From Chryseobacterium sp. LJ668 (GTDB lineage Bacteria > Bacteroidota > Bacteroidia > Flavobacteriales > Weeksellaceae): a DNA stretch of 64,000 nt. Location: NCBI RefSeq assembly GCF_019613955.1, contig NZ_CP080443.1:1798001-1862000 (forward strand), in the 5' to 3' direction. The translations under genes were made by a program, and so were the position numbers. Below the pieces are notes generated by a model. The model searched no databases. It had not been told where the DNA came from and was given only the letters and a program-made list of their open reading frames with translations. Shown here piece after piece: positions 17,704-26,548 of this stretch; the stretch's first letter is position 1; every line of letters begins with the position of its first letter.

Positions 17704-17731
17704 ATGCTTGAAAAAACTTATTTTCAAGCAT
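17704..17731 (-). terminator. Terminator of rpmH
   Basis: A perfect 11-bp stem (ATGCTTGAAAA with TTTTCAAGCAT) with a 6-nt loop. On the minus strand it is followed by TTTTTGTTG. It lies 25 bp past the rpmH stop. Confidence 0.9.
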
Positions 17732-17755
17732 ATTCTGTATATTGTAAGTTAAGAA

Positions 17756-17914
17756 TTATCTCTTAGCTCTTGCAGAACTAACTGTAAGGCTTTTTCTGCC
17801 TTTAGCTCTTCTCGCTGCCAAAACTCTTCTTCCGTTTGGCGTAGACATTCTTTCTCTGAAACCGTGTTTGTTTCTTTTCTTTCTTTCTGATGGCTGGAAT
17901 GTTCTTTTACTCAT
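17756..17914 (-). CDS. rpmH: 50S ribosomal protein L34
   Basis: This 52-residue basic protein begins [20 protein letters not shown] and continues [20 protein letters not shown], the near-invariant L34 sequence, then a short C-terminal extension ([11 protein letters not shown]) typical of Bacteroidota. It is a structural protein of the large ribosomal subunit. It stands alone here: rnpA and yidC, its frequent neighbours elsewhere, are not present. A strong terminator follows. Confidence 0.97.
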   Translation of the reverse strand: MSKRTFQPSERKKRNKHGFRERMSTPNGRRVLAARRAKGRKSLTVSSARAKR

Positions 17915-18084
17915 TACTATATATTTTAGTCGTAATTATCTATTAATTTTCAGGTTGCAAATATATGTATATTTTTATTAAGTGCAAATATTATCTTAAA
18001 TTATTTTGATGAAATATCCCATCAGTAAAATACAAAATCGAATGAGGGAATATACTTTTTAAAGATTCGTCCGCATAAAAACTT

Positions 18085-18092
18085 TATCTTTG
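18085..18092 (+). promoter_or_regulatory. Candidate -7 element of the DHH phosphoesterase gene
   Basis: TATCTTTG on the plus strand, 24 bp before the ATG at 18117. The position where a TTTG box is expected is not a good match, so this is a partial promoter call. Confidence 0.45.
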
Positions 18093-18116
18093 AAGACTAA
18101 AATTTAAAGAAATTCC

Positions 18117-19121
18117 ATGTTTACACCTGCAGAACTTTTAGAGATCAATCAACTTCTTATTCCGGAAAATAAAATCGTAATTCTTACTCATTATAACCCG
18201 GATGGCGATGCCATTGGTTCAAGTTTAGGGCTTAAACATTATCTTCGTGCAAAAGGTATTGAATCTGAAGTGGTAACGCCAAACGATTTCCCTAAGTTTC
18301 TGAAATGGATGCCGGAAGCAAAGAAAAACATCATCGGGGAATACAAAAGAAAAATAGCTTCTGACCTTATTTATGATGCGGATGTGATCTTCTGTTTAGA
18401 TTTTAATTCGCCTGCAAGAATTGGCCTGTTAGGAGACTGGTTAGTGAGAGCGAAGGCAAAAAAAATTCTTATCGATCATCACCAACAGCCGGAAAATTTT
18501 GATTTTGTGTATTCAGATACCGTCATTCCTGCAACATGCCAAATGATTTATCATTTTATTGAGGCCATGGATGATGAAGATTTGGTGAATAAAGAAATTG
18601 CAGAATGTCTTTACACCGGAATTATGACTGATACAGGAGGTTTCCGTTTCAGGTCTACAAGTGCAGCAACGCATAGAATTGTAGCCAATCTAATTGAAAA
18701 GGGAGCAGATCCTTCAGTGATTACTTCCAATACATGGGATACAAATACTGTTTCACGTCTTCATTTACTCGCGCTTGTTTTGGGACGAATCGAAGTGGTA
18801 AATGATGGTACCGTAGCGGTTTTGTCTTTAACCAGAAAAGAGCTCCAGGAATATGGCTTCCAGAAAGGTGATACCGAAGGTTTTGTCAATTACGGATTAA
18901 GCATAGTCGGCGTAAAAATGTCCGCATTTTTTATGGAAGATCTGTATGAAGATTTTATTAAAATTTCTTTCAGAAGTAAAGATGATGTCGATGTAAATCA
19001 GTTCTCAAGAAAGTACTTCAGCGGTGGCGGCCACATCAATGCAGCAGGAGGAAAATCTATGGAATCTTTACCTGAAACAATTGAGACGTTTAAAAAGAGA
19101 TTGATTGATGAGAACTTATAG
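18117..19121 (+). CDS. DHH/DHHA1 phosphoesterase (NrnA-like)
   Basis: This 334-residue DHH-superfamily enzyme resembles NrnA, which degrades short oligoribonucleotides (nanoRNA), and pAp in some species. Metal ligands are visible in HYNPDGDAIGSSLGLKHYL near residue 23, FCLDFN near 95, IDHHQQPENFDF near 118 (the DHH motif) and GIMTDTGGFRFRST near 164. The DHHA1 substrate-binding domain ends with FSGGGHINAAGGKSME near 301. Bacteroidota also have paralogues with c-di-AMP hydrolase activity; without the GdpP-type sensor domains NrnA is the better fit. Cytoplasmic. Monocistronic and convergent with the patatin gene across 18 bp. Confidence 0.87.
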   Translation: MFTPAELLEINQLLIPENKIVILTHYNPDGDAIGSSLGLKHYLRAKGIESEVVTPNDFPKFLKWMPEAKKNIIGEYKRKIASDLIYDADVIFCLDFNSPARIGLLGDWLVRAKAKKILIDHHQQPENFDFVYSDTVIPATCQMIYHFIEAMDDEDLVNKEIAECLYTGIMTDTGGFRFRSTSAATHRIVANLIEKGADPSVITSNTWDTNTVSRLHLLALVLGRIEVVNDGTVAVLSLTRKELQEYGFQKGDTEGFVNYGLSIVGVKMSAFFMEDLYEDFIKISFRSKDDVDVNQFSRKYFSGGGHINAAGGKSMESLPETIETFKKRLIDENL

Positions 19122-19139
19122 TTAATTTTACTAATTAAC

Positions 19140-19931
19140 TCATAACTTCGCATATCCCTTTTTCTCAAGCTCTTGACAGGTGTAATCGTAGACCTCAGAA
19201 AACATATCATCCAGAAATTTCTTATTGAATAAACTGAACTTGGTCATTTTTGGCGGATCTAAAAATATATCACATGATTTTGCTTTAGAATAAACTGATT
19301 TTGCGATCGCAAGATGTAAAATACGGTCAAATTCTTTCATTAAACTCATATTTTCAAGGCTGTCATAGCTGATGGAGTTGACGTGTGAGCCAATCAGGAA
19401 ATCGCATTTGTCAATGATCGGTTCTATCGGTAGATTATCTAAAACTCCGCCGTCAACATACACTTTTTCCCCGATTCTCACGGGCGGTAACACAAACGGA
19501 ACACTTGAAGAGGCCAAAAGCGGCATGAATAATTCACCTTCCGAAAAAAAATCAACAATTCCATGTGTCATTTCTGTAGCCGCAACATAAACCGGAATTT
19601 TTAAAACTTTAAAATCATCTTCAGGAAAGTAATCGTTAAGTAATTTCAGAATAAATTTTGAACTAAATACTCCGTTTTTTGAAAGCTTTAAATAAGAGCG
19701 TGAGAAAAATGTGGTTTTTCTGACGATTTCCATCATTTCATCCGGAGATGTTCCGATGGAGTAGAAGGCTGCAACAATTGATCCGGCGCTGGTTCCGGAA
19801 ATAATTTGCGGCTTCAGATCATATTCTTCCAAGGCTTTCAAAACGGCGATATGTGCAATTCCTCGCATGCCACCGCCGGATAAAGTAAGGCCGATAATCG
19901 GTTTCTTTTTTTTGAAAGAGAATAAACCCAT
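19140..19931 (-). CDS. Patatin-like phospholipase (RssA type)
   Basis: This 263-residue patatin-fold hydrolase has the oxyanion loop LSGGGMRGIAHI near residue 17, the nucleophile elbow GTSAG near 45 (Ser47 region) and the catalytic DGG motif in YVDGGVLDNLP near 166. These are the Ser-Asp dyad features of bacterial patatins such as RssA/YchK. No signal peptide, so it is probably cytoplasmic or a peripheral membrane lipid hydrolase. It directly abuts the alpha/beta hydrolase gene upstream (the ATG touches its stop), suggesting one transcript. Lipid substrate unknown. Confidence 0.85.
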   Translation of the reverse strand: MGLFSFKKKKPIIGLTLSGGGMRGIAHIAVLKALEEYDLKPQIISGTSAGSIVAAFYSIGTSPDEMMEIVRKTTFFSRSYLKLSKNGVFSSKFILKLLNDYFPEDDFKVLKIPVYVAATEMTHGIVDFFSEGELFMPLLASSSVPFVLPPVRIGEKVYVDGGVLDNLPIEPIIDKCDFLIGSHVNSISYDSLENMSLMKEFDRILHLAIAKSVYSKAKSCDIFLDPPKMTKFSLFNKKFLDDMFSEVYDYTCQELEKKGYAKL

Positions 19932-20714
19932 TTAAAATACAAATTTTTTCGGCAAATGATGAAGAAGCTCTGTATTGACAATTTCTGCGCAGATGCTAGG
20001 TTTTTCCCAATGACCATTATGTCCGCAGTCGACAATGTAAGATTTGATATTGGTTCTGTCGGGAAGATGCCCAATGGTCTTTTCCGTTTTTACCGCATTG
20101 TCATGTTTTCCTGCAATTACTACAATTTTTGCCTCTAGGGTTTCTAAAATATGTTTTTTATCGGTCCTCTCTACCATACCTTTCACGCAAGCCAAGGCCC
20201 CGAGATTATTGGTAGAAAGTGCAATCTCCAGAGCTGTTTCTATTTTTCCTTCCAGAACATCTCTTTCATTTTGATTGAATAAATTAGGAATTCCGGCTCT
20301 TACATAATGTGCAAAAGCATCCTTAATGATACGGTAACTTTTGATGCGTTGCTCTTTTTTCTCTTCGTCATCTGCAAAATAGGTTGAAAAAAATAAGGTC
20401 AGACTTTTCAGACTTTCAGGAAATTTTTCAGCGAAGGCCAAAGCAGAGTAGCCCCCCATCGAATGACCGAGTAGATGAATTTTGTCCAGCTCTTCATGGT
20501 CTACAACTTTTTTCACTTCTTCAGCCATCAATTCCATAGTGTGTACGTCTGCTAAAACATCAGACTTCCCGTGACCAGGAAGATCTATTTTTAACAAAGT
20601 AAAGTCTTTTGAAAGATGTACTTCCATATCACTCCAGATGCTTACATTTTCCATAAAACCGTGGAGCAATACTAAAGTTTCTTTCCCTTTGCCTTTCTTT
20701 TCGAAGTTGAGCAT
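19932..20714 (-). CDS. Alpha/beta hydrolase
   Basis: This 260-residue alpha/beta hydrolase has the oxyanion segment LLHGFMENVSIWSDM near residue 16, the nucleophile elbow LGHSMGGYSALAFAEKFP near 84 (GHSMG), an acid residue around VIAGKHDNAV and a catalytic His in DCGHNGHWEKP near 239. The family covers esterases, lactonases and BioH-like carboxylesterases; the substrate is not assignable. No secretion signal. It abuts the patatin gene downstream and starts 9 bp after the lipoprotein gene, so the three may form one minus-strand operon. Confidence 0.82.
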   Translation of the reverse strand: MLNFEKKGKGKETLVLLHGFMENVSIWSDMEVHLSKDFTLLKIDLPGHGKSDVLADVHTMELMAEEVKKVVDHEELDKIHLLGHSMGGYSALAFAEKFPESLKSLTLFFSTYFADDEEKKEQRIKSYRIIKDAFAHYVRAGIPNLFNQNERDVLEGKIETALEIALSTNNLGALACVKGMVERTDKKHILETLEAKIVVIAGKHDNAVKTEKTIGHLPDRTNIKSYIVDCGHNGHWEKPSICAEIVNTELLHHLPKKFVF

Positions 20715-20723
20715 AATTTAAAA

Positions 20724-21251
20724 TTAATATTGAATGTCAATATAATCTACAAAACCCGAACCATTTACCATATCCTGAAGTCTATAGGTTTTTCCGCCAT
20801 CTTTTGACATAAATGTTTTGGTTCCTTTTCTTGTATATAGTTTTCCGTTGTCATTATCAGTAATACTTTGAGTGATTTCTCCTGTAAAATTCATGTGTTT
20901 AGGAGAAACTACCATCATAATTCCTTTTAATGTAACGGAATTTTTACCTGATTTTATATTTCCGGATAGGGTATAATGATCTCGCTCATCTTCAATTCTC
21001 GTGAAATTTACGGAACCTGAATATCTGGGAGAACTGTCATTCTGATAAAAGAATTGGTGGGCTCCATTAAAATCTTTGAAACGGTTTTTGCTGTTTAAAG
21101 CTTTTATACTATCATTGGTTTTTACTCGCTCAGCATTCACAGAGTCTGTGATTTTTGTGCTGTCAGCTTTTTCATCAGCTTTTTGAGATTCTTTTTTAGA
21201 ACAAGAAAATGTGAGAATTCCTGCGATGGCGATCACTAAAGTTTTTTTCAT
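20724..21251 (-). CDS. Hypothetical lipoprotein
   Basis: This 175-residue protein has a lipoprotein signal peptide (MKKTLVIAIAGILTFSCSKKES, lipobox F-S-C at Cys17), then a charged linker of about 35 residues and a beta-rich domain (YSGSVNFTRIEDERDHYTLSGNIKSG). The acylated Cys is followed by S-K-K, not by the S-D-D/E-like export signal described for surface lipoproteins, so a periplasmic-facing location is likely. No domain name is recognised. It starts downstream of a strong terminator. Confidence 0.7.
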   Translation of the reverse strand: MKKTLVIAIAGILTFSCSKKESQKADEKADSTKITDSVNAERVKTNDSIKALNSKNRFKDFNGAHQFFYQNDSSPRYSGSVNFTRIEDERDHYTLSGNIKSGKNSVTLKGIMMVVSPKHMNFTGEITQSITDNDNGKLYTRKGTKTFMSKDGGKTYRLQDMVNGSGFVDYIDIQY

Positions 21252-21286
21252 TAAAAAATAATTATATTCTCAAATGTAAATAAAAA

Positions 21287-21309
21287 AAGAGCATTGTGAA
21301 AATGCTCTT
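21287..21309 (-). terminator. Terminator of the stand-alone exbD
   Basis: A 9-bp stem (AAGAGCATT with AATGCTCTT) with a 5-nt loop, followed on the minus strand by a run of seven T. It starts five bases after the exbD stop, so it closes exbD and isolates the downstream lipoprotein gene. Confidence 0.9.
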
Positions 21310-21313
21310 GCGT

Positions 21314-21838
21314 TTATTTTGTTACGTTTTCGTATACTTTCTTTTCCCAAGGTTTGATGTCGGTAATTCCGTATCTTTCTTTTTTGGAGATTGAAATATT
21401 GTCTAGCACATCTACGAAATTTTTGTAATTGGCCTCATCAGTCGGTTTGATAATTATGGTAAAAATTTCTTTTTTCGGAGCTTTATTGTAAGCCTCAGAA
21501 ATTATTTTCGAAATCTTTACTCCGCTGAAATCTGTTTCTTCCAGATTGTTTTCGGTTAGATCTTTCTCATTGCTTTGATGATAAAAAACTCTGTTATCTT
21601 TTCCGAGAATAAAGGTAACCTGATTTTTATCGCCAATCACTTTATCATTTATTGGAATCGGATTAGGGTCTTTTGCAGGTAACCCCAGATCCATCACGTT
21701 GGGTTTGGTAAAATTGGTAGTAAACATAAAAAAGGTAATCAATAAAAATCCCAAATCAACCATGGGCGTCATGTCGATTCTTATCGGTTTCTTTCTCTGT
21801 CTTCCGCTTTGTTTTTCTTGTGTCATCAATTCAGCCAT
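21314..21838 (-). CDS. ExbD/TolR-family energy transducer subunit, stand-alone
   Basis: This 174-residue protein of the ExbD/TolR family has a short cytoplasmic N-terminus, one membrane helix with the proton-path aspartate in IDMTPMVDLGFLLITFFMF (residues 21 to 39, Asp28), and a periplasmic domain ending KPTDEANYKNFVDVLDNI. It is a close paralogue of the second exbD in the cluster at 36456-37025 (shared DMTPMVDLGFLLITFFMFTT, NVMDLGLPAK, NFVDVLD). No exbB or tonB is adjacent, so it must use a motor encoded elsewhere or form alternative complexes. ATG at 21838; Met5 is an alternative start. Own terminator. Confidence 0.87.
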   Translation of the reverse strand: MAELMTQEKQSGRQRKKPIRIDMTPMVDLGFLLITFFMFTTNFTKPNVMDLGLPAKDPNPIPINDKVIGDKNQVTFILGKDNRVFYHQSNEKDLTENNLEETDFSGVKISKIISEAYNKAPKKEIFTIIIKPTDEANYKNFVDVLDNISISKKERYGITDIKPWEKKVYENVTK

Positions 21839-22002
21839 AGTAGTATTTTTTAATGTTAAACAATTTTTAATAAAGACTGATATATTGTTTCTTAATTATA
21901 AAAATCTATGCAAAGTTTATACCTAAATTTAAGAATTGTTAACTATTTTTCATTTAAATGAAATGTTTCGCATAATTGTGAGTTGAGAATTCAGGCAACA
22001 AA

Positions 22003-22029
22003 AAACTCACATCTTTCCGATGCGAGTTT
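22003..22029 (-). terminator. Terminator of tilS-dsbD
   Basis: An 11-bp stem (AAACTCACATC with GATGCGAGTTT, one G-U pair in RNA) and a 5-nt loop, followed on the minus strand by TTTTTTG. It lies 20 bp past the dsbD stop. Confidence 0.88.
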
Positions 22030-22049
22030 CCATTATTTCGAATGTGAGA

Positions 22050-24113
22050 TTATTGATTCTTTTTATAAAAATTGACTCCGCATTCAAGAAATTTTTTGAA
22101 ATCTTCTTTCGGCATATATCCGGAGACAGGAGCATTGATCACTTTTCCGTCCGGAGTTATTAAAACATAATGCGGCTGAGAATTATTATTAAAATTCACC
22201 TGTTGGAACAAACTCCATCGATCACCAATTGTTTTTACTCTTTTCACTTGTCCTTCACCAAGATCAATTTTGGTTTTCTGATCTTCAGGAAGTTCTTCTT
22301 TGTCATCCACATACAATGAAGCTAAAACAATGTCATTTTGAAGAATGGGTAAAATATCAGGTTCGCTCCAGACAAATTCTTCCATTTTTCTACAGTTTTC
22401 ACAACCATAACCTGTGAAGTCAATCAAGATCGGTTTGTTTTCTTTTTTAGCTAATTCAATGGCGTTAAAGAAATCGTGCTCAGGTTTCATTCCTAAAATT
22501 CCATCTTTTTCATCATGGAAATAACTTACATTCAATGGAGGCAAAATTCCGCTTAATAATTGCATTTTCGGTCTGTCTGCAGGAATTAATCCCTGAATAA
22601 GATAAATTACAAAACCAATTCCTAAAACCCCCAAAACCTTTCTTGTTAAAGAAATTTTTGGTTTTTTATCATCGTGCGGAAATCTGATCAATCCAAATAA
22701 ATATAAAGCTAAGCCAATCCCGACAACGATCCAGATTCCAATGAAAAGTTCTCTTTTAATTAAGAAAGTTTTTGAAACTAAATCTGCTTTTGATAGAAAT
22801 TTTAAAGCTAAAGCCAATTCTATGAAACCTAAAACTACTTTCACGGTATTCATCCAACCTCCCGATTTCGGAAGACTTTGTAAAGCCTGTGGAAATAATG
22901 CTAAAAGTCCAAAAATAATCGCCCATGCCAAACCAAAACCTGTTAAAGCCAATGTTAAAAGTGTCGGGATATGAGATGAACCAGATAAAGATCCTCCCAA
23001 TAAACTTCCCAAAATAGGACCTGTACAGGAGAAAGATACAATCACTAAAGTCAGTGCCATGAAGAAAATACCGATAATTCCTCCCGCTTCCTCGGCTTTT
23101 GAAGATTTGTTCGCAATCGAACTTGGCAGCGAAATATCGTAATATCCGAAGAAGCTTCCCGCAAAGAAAATAAAGATGATGAAAAACACAACATTCAGCC
23201 AGACACTGGTAGAAATTTCGTTGAAAATATTTCCCGCAATTCCGTCAATCAAATGAAAAGGAACACTTAATAAAACAAAAATCATCAAAATGAAAAATCC
23301 GTAGATCAAAGCATCTCTTTTTCCCTTCGCCTTGTTTTGACTTCCTTTTGTAAAGAAAGAAACTGTTAATGGAATCATCGGAAAAACGCAAGGTGTCAGC
23401 AAAGCGATCAATCCGCCAATGAATCCTAAAAATAAATACATCCAATAATTTTCTGATGCTGTAACCGCTTTATTTCCACAGTCTGTCAAAGGTTTTTTGA
23501 AATCGATTGACGCGATTTTTAACTGTTTAGGATCAAGTTTTGAAGTTTCCGTAACAGCAACTTCACTTTTTATTGGATTTTCGACAACAGTTTCCGTAGT
23601 TTTTACAGTATCTTTTATCGCTTCAGTTGGCGCAACAGCATCTTCCGCAACTCCTTTTGGCGTAATTTTTTGGGTGAATTCTAATGTATTCGGAGCGAGG
23701 CAAACTCTGTCATCACAAGTTTGGTAAGTAATTTCAGCTATAACTTCTCCCGGTTTTGTTCCGTCTTTTAATTTGAATTTCTGCTTAAAACCTGCCGAAT
23801 TTGAATAAAAAATAATTTTTCCGCCGAAAGCTTCAGAGAATTCTTCATGCTTTTTTCCAACTTCCTGAAATTTACCGATCAGTTCAATGTTTTTTCCCGA
23901 AACGATGTATTCAGTCGGTATTCCCGTATCTTCCGGAATGTCTCTTGAATAGATATGCCAACCGCTTTCCAAAGTTGCATTCAGAACAGCTTCGTATTGA
24001 TTATTGCCAAGGTCGTTAACAGTGAATTTAAATTTTACAGGATTTTTTATTTGTGCATTGATTCCCGTGAATAAGAACAGGAGAATGAGTAAAAACCAGT
24101 TTTTGAATTTCAT
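22050..24113 (-). CDS. dsbD: Thiol:disulfide interchange protein DsbD
   Basis: This roughly 687-residue inner-membrane protein moves reducing power from cytoplasmic thioredoxin to the periplasm. In order: signal peptide MKFKNWFLLILLFLFTGINAQ; an N-terminal DsbD-alpha domain with the cysteine pair CDDRVC; a Thr/Val-rich linker; eight membrane helices including LLTPCVFPMIPLTVSF and SCTGPILGSLL, which hold the two membrane cysteines; and a C-terminal thioredoxin domain with the active site GCENCRKM. The start at 24113 is chosen because the signal peptide begins there. It leaves a 1-base gap to the tilS stop, indicating coupling; the longer frame to 24158 would overlap tilS. Cytochrome c maturation is a likely client. 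Confidence 0.93.
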   Translation of the reverse strand: MKFKNWFLLILLFLFTGINAQIKNPVKFKFTVNDLGNNQYEAVLNATLESGWHIYSRDIPEDTGIPTEYIVSGKNIELIGKFQEVGKKHEEFSEAFGGKIIFYSNSAGFKQKFKLKDGTKPGEVIAEITYQTCDDRVCLAPNTLEFTQKITPKGVAEDAVAPTEAIKDTVKTTETVVENPIKSEVAVTETSKLDPKQLKIASIDFKKPLTDCGNKAVTASENYWMYLFLGFIGGLIALLTPCVFPMIPLTVSFFTKGSQNKAKGKRDALIYGFFILMIFVLLSVPFHLIDGIAGNIFNEISTSVWLNVVFFIIFIFFAGSFFGYYDISLPSSIANKSSKAEEAGGIIGIFFMALTLVIVSFSCTGPILGSLLGGSLSGSSHIPTLLTLALTGFGLAWAIIFGLLALFPQALQSLPKSGGWMNTVKVVLGFIELALALKFLSKADLVSKTFLIKRELFIGIWIVVGIGLALYLFGLIRFPHDDKKPKISLTRKVLGVLGIGFVIYLIQGLIPADRPKMQLLSGILPPLNVSYFHDEKDGILGMKPEHDFFNAIELAKKENKPILIDFTGYGCENCRKMEEFVWSEPDILPILQNDIVLASLYVDDKEELPEDQKTKIDLGEGQVKRVKTIGDRWSLFQQVNFNNNSQPHYVLITPDGKVINAPVSGYMPKEDFKKFLECGVNFYKKNQ

Positions 24114-24114
24114 T

Positions 24115-25428
24115 TTACTTTTCATTAAAAATTGTGAGAATGTTTTTCGTTTTCTCATCTTTTGCGTAGCGTTTGTCTTGCCTGAAAGGGATAATTCCTA
24201 AAACAGTATTGTTTCCATCTGCCAGAAGCCAAATTTTTTGCTTGGCTAAAATAGACAATTTTTCGTCCTTAAAAAACTTAGAAACCTTCTTTTTTCCCGA
24301 AAAACCAGAGGGATAAAAGACGTCTCCTTCCTCTTTCCTCCTTAATTTCAACGGAAACGTGATTTTTTCTGCATCAAAATCCCAATTGAAAGTTTTATTG
24401 ATTCCTTCGATGGTTGCAATGGTATTTTCGAGATTAATGATGGTTTGGTTTTCAGAAATATCCGATTTTTCGATTAAAATAATCTCATTTGTATTTATCC
24501 ATTGATTTGATGAGATAAAAATCAATTCGCTCCGGTTGATGATGAGCTGAAAATCCTTCGAATAAAAAGAACTTCCCGTTTCAGATTTAAAGATTTTTTT
24601 AATTTCTTCTTCCTTGTCGAAACCGTATTTTTTTAAAATTTCAAATTTCACAAAATCACTTTCAAGATTGAGTTTTTCTTTATCTAAAATTTTATTTTCT
24701 GTGCTTGAAATCGTGATTCTGTTTTCAATTTCTTCAATCTGTTGCTGAACAAAATCTTTGGTCTGATTTAAATATGATAAAGACTTTTTAAAATTCTCCA
24801 AAAAATGATCGTTTGTTTCCAGAAGTTTAGGAACCACTTCGTTTCGGATTTTATTCCTTAAATAATCACTTTTTTTATTAGACAAATCTTCCCGATATTC
24901 AATTTGATTCTTATTGGCGAAATCATAAATTTCATCTTTAGAAAAATGCAAAAGCGGACGCAAAATTTTATTGTCGTTTGCAGGAATTCCACGCAAGCCT
25001 TTAATACCGGAAGCTTTAGATAAATTAATAATAAAAGTTTCAAGCTGATCATTCAGGTGATGTGCTGTCACTAAAAATTCTAAATTTTCTTTTTCTTGAA
25101 TCTGCTTAAAAAACTCATATCGAAGTTCTCTTGCCCAAAGCTGAATAGAATGTTCAGGCTTGCTGTCTTTTTCTGAAACTTCATAAAGATGAAATCTGAT
25201 ATCATGTTCAGAGCAGAAATCTTCCACCACTTTTTGATCCGAATCAGATTCTCGTCCCCGGAGCTTATAATTTATATGCGCAACCTGAAATTTTAAACCA
25301 AGTCCTTGAAACAGAAAAGCTAAAACCATAGAATCTGAACCTCCGCTTACTGCTAAAAGATACGTCTGATTTTCAGGAAATTCAGTGAAATTTTCGAGTT
25401 GTTTTTTGAAGGCCGATTTTTCCAACAT
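24115..25428 (-). CDS. tilS: tRNA(Ile)-lysidine synthase
   Basis: This 437-residue N-type PP-loop ATPase converts C34 of the CAU-anticodon tRNA-Ile to lysidine, changing its decoding from AUG to AUA. The PP-loop SGGSDS lies at residues 28 to 33. VTAHHLNDQLETFIINLSKASGIKGLRGIP, the family signature, starts near 119. A C-terminal TilS substrate-binding domain includes LRRKEEGDVFYPSGFSGKKKVSKFFKDEKLS near 370. Essential in most bacteria. It starts a two-gene unit with dsbD, which begins one base after its stop. Confidence 0.95.
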   Translation of the reverse strand: MLEKSAFKKQLENFTEFPENQTYLLAVSGGSDSMVLAFLFQGLGLKFQVAHINYKLRGRESDSDQKVVEDFCSEHDIRFHLYEVSEKDSKPEHSIQLWARELRYEFFKQIQEKENLEFLVTAHHLNDQLETFIINLSKASGIKGLRGIPANDNKILRPLLHFSKDEIYDFANKNQIEYREDLSNKKSDYLRNKIRNEVVPKLLETNDHFLENFKKSLSYLNQTKDFVQQQIEEIENRITISSTENKILDKEKLNLESDFVKFEILKKYGFDKEEEIKKIFKSETGSSFYSKDFQLIINRSELIFISSNQWINTNEIILIEKSDISENQTIINLENTIATIEGINKTFNWDFDAEKITFPLKLRRKEEGDVFYPSGFSGKKKVSKFFKDEKLSILAKQKIWLLADGNNTVLGIIPFRQDKRYAKDEKTKNILTIFNEK

Positions 25429-25513
25429 GAGGCTTAGAATTCTTTTGCGTAAAGATAAACCATATAATTAAATTGAATTTTCTTAAATTTGGTTCGTCTA
25501 AAAAAGATTATTT

Positions 25514-26347
25514 ATGAAGATTTTTAAAATTTTAGCAGTTTCTGCGATGGTGTTGGGTGTAACATCTTGCGTAAGTAAAAAGCAGTATGACGCATTAAGC
25601 GGCAACTACAAACAGTGTATCGAAAATATTGGCGAAAGACAGAGAGAAATTCAGGATCTGAAAGGTCAGAATTCTACTTTGACCGCGGAAAATAACTTAT
25701 TAAAAAGCCAACATGACGCTTTGAAGTCATCTTTGGATGCGTGTCTTTCTAATACCGGAAAAAGCTCTGCAAATATTGATAAATTGGTAGGAGAGATCAA
25801 TTCTTCCAATATGTATATCAAACAGTTGATCTCTTCTAACGCAAAGAATGACAGCTTGAATTTAGCTTTGTCAAACAAGTTAAAAAGATCTTTGGATAAT
25901 GTAACTGATGATGACGTTCAGGTAAAAGTGCTAAAAGGAGTGGTGATGATTTCGCTTTCAGATAAAATGTTATATAAAGTGGGAGATTACAATGTGCTTC
26001 CGGCCGCTCAGGAAGTTCTGGGTAAAGTGGCAAAAGTGATCAACGATTACGATAAATATTCTGTATTGATCGAAGGTAATACAGATAACGCACCATTAAG
26101 CTCAGCAAACTTACCGCGAGATAACTGGGATCTTTCTGCATTAAGAGGAACTTCGGTTGCAAAAGTATTGCAAAGTCAGTTTGGTGTTGACCCTGCGAGA
26201 ATCACAGCAGGTGGTCGGTCAGAATACAATCCGAAAGCGACCAACATGAGTGTTTCCGGAAGAGCAGAGAATAGAAGAACAGAGATCATTATTATGCCAA
26301 AGCTTGATGAGTTTATGAAATTGATGGATATTACTCCTAAGAAATAA
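25514..26347 (+). CDS. OmpA-family lipoprotein
   Basis: This 277-residue protein has a lipoprotein signal (MKIFKILAVSAMVLGVTSCVSKKQYD; Cys19), a predicted coiled coil at about residues 25 to 115 (heptads such as LKGQNSTLTAENNLLKSQHDALKSSL), and a C-terminal OmpA/MotB peptidoglycan-binding domain from about 150. The binding site is in SVLIEGNTDNAPL, NWDLSALRGTSVAKVLQ, ITAGGRSEYNP and SGRAENRRTEIII, where Asp and Arg contact diaminopimelate. It probably anchors the outer membrane to the cell wall. TAAATTTG at 25484-25491 may be its -7 box. A terminator follows. Confidence 0.92.
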   Translation: MKIFKILAVSAMVLGVTSCVSKKQYDALSGNYKQCIENIGERQREIQDLKGQNSTLTAENNLLKSQHDALKSSLDACLSNTGKSSANIDKLVGEINSSNMYIKQLISSNAKNDSLNLALSNKLKRSLDNVTDDDVQVKVLKGVVMISLSDKMLYKVGDYNVLPAAQEVLGKVAKVINDYDKYSVLIEGNTDNAPLSSANLPRDNWDLSALRGTSVAKVLQSQFGVDPARITAGGRSEYNPKATNMSVSGRAENRRTEIIIMPKLDEFMKLMDITPKK

Positions 26348-26367
26348 TGAATAAAATACTCTAAATC

Positions 26368-26396
26368 AAATCCCGGTAAAATTTTTATCGGGATTT
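26368..26396 (+). terminator. Terminator of the OmpA lipoprotein gene
   Basis: An 8-bp stem (AAATCCCG with CGGGATTT) around an AT-rich 13-nt loop, followed by TTTTTA on the plus strand. It lies 20 bp past the stop. Confidence 0.85.
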
Positions 26397-26548
26397 TTTA
26401 TACAACATCTTTTTAAGTTGTAAAAAGATTCATCTAGTAAAACCATTACACCACATCTGTGTTTCTGCCATATTTCAATTAAATATCGGTGTTGTCAATT
26501 CCTAAAATTATTTATATTTAAGTAAATTTGAACCGTAAAATTATCAAT

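Noticed and set aside
19120..19140. 8-bp inverted repeat AGTTAATT/AATTAACT between the DHH phosphoesterase and patatin genes
   Set aside because: AT-only apart from one G-C pair in each arm, no T run, and formed largely of the two stop codons; too weak to call a terminator.
22741..22974. Plus-strand ORF inside dsbD, and similar antisense frames in leuS, pdxA, aspS and MATE
   Set aside because: They are shadows of well-supported genes on the other strand and carry no domain or start signal.
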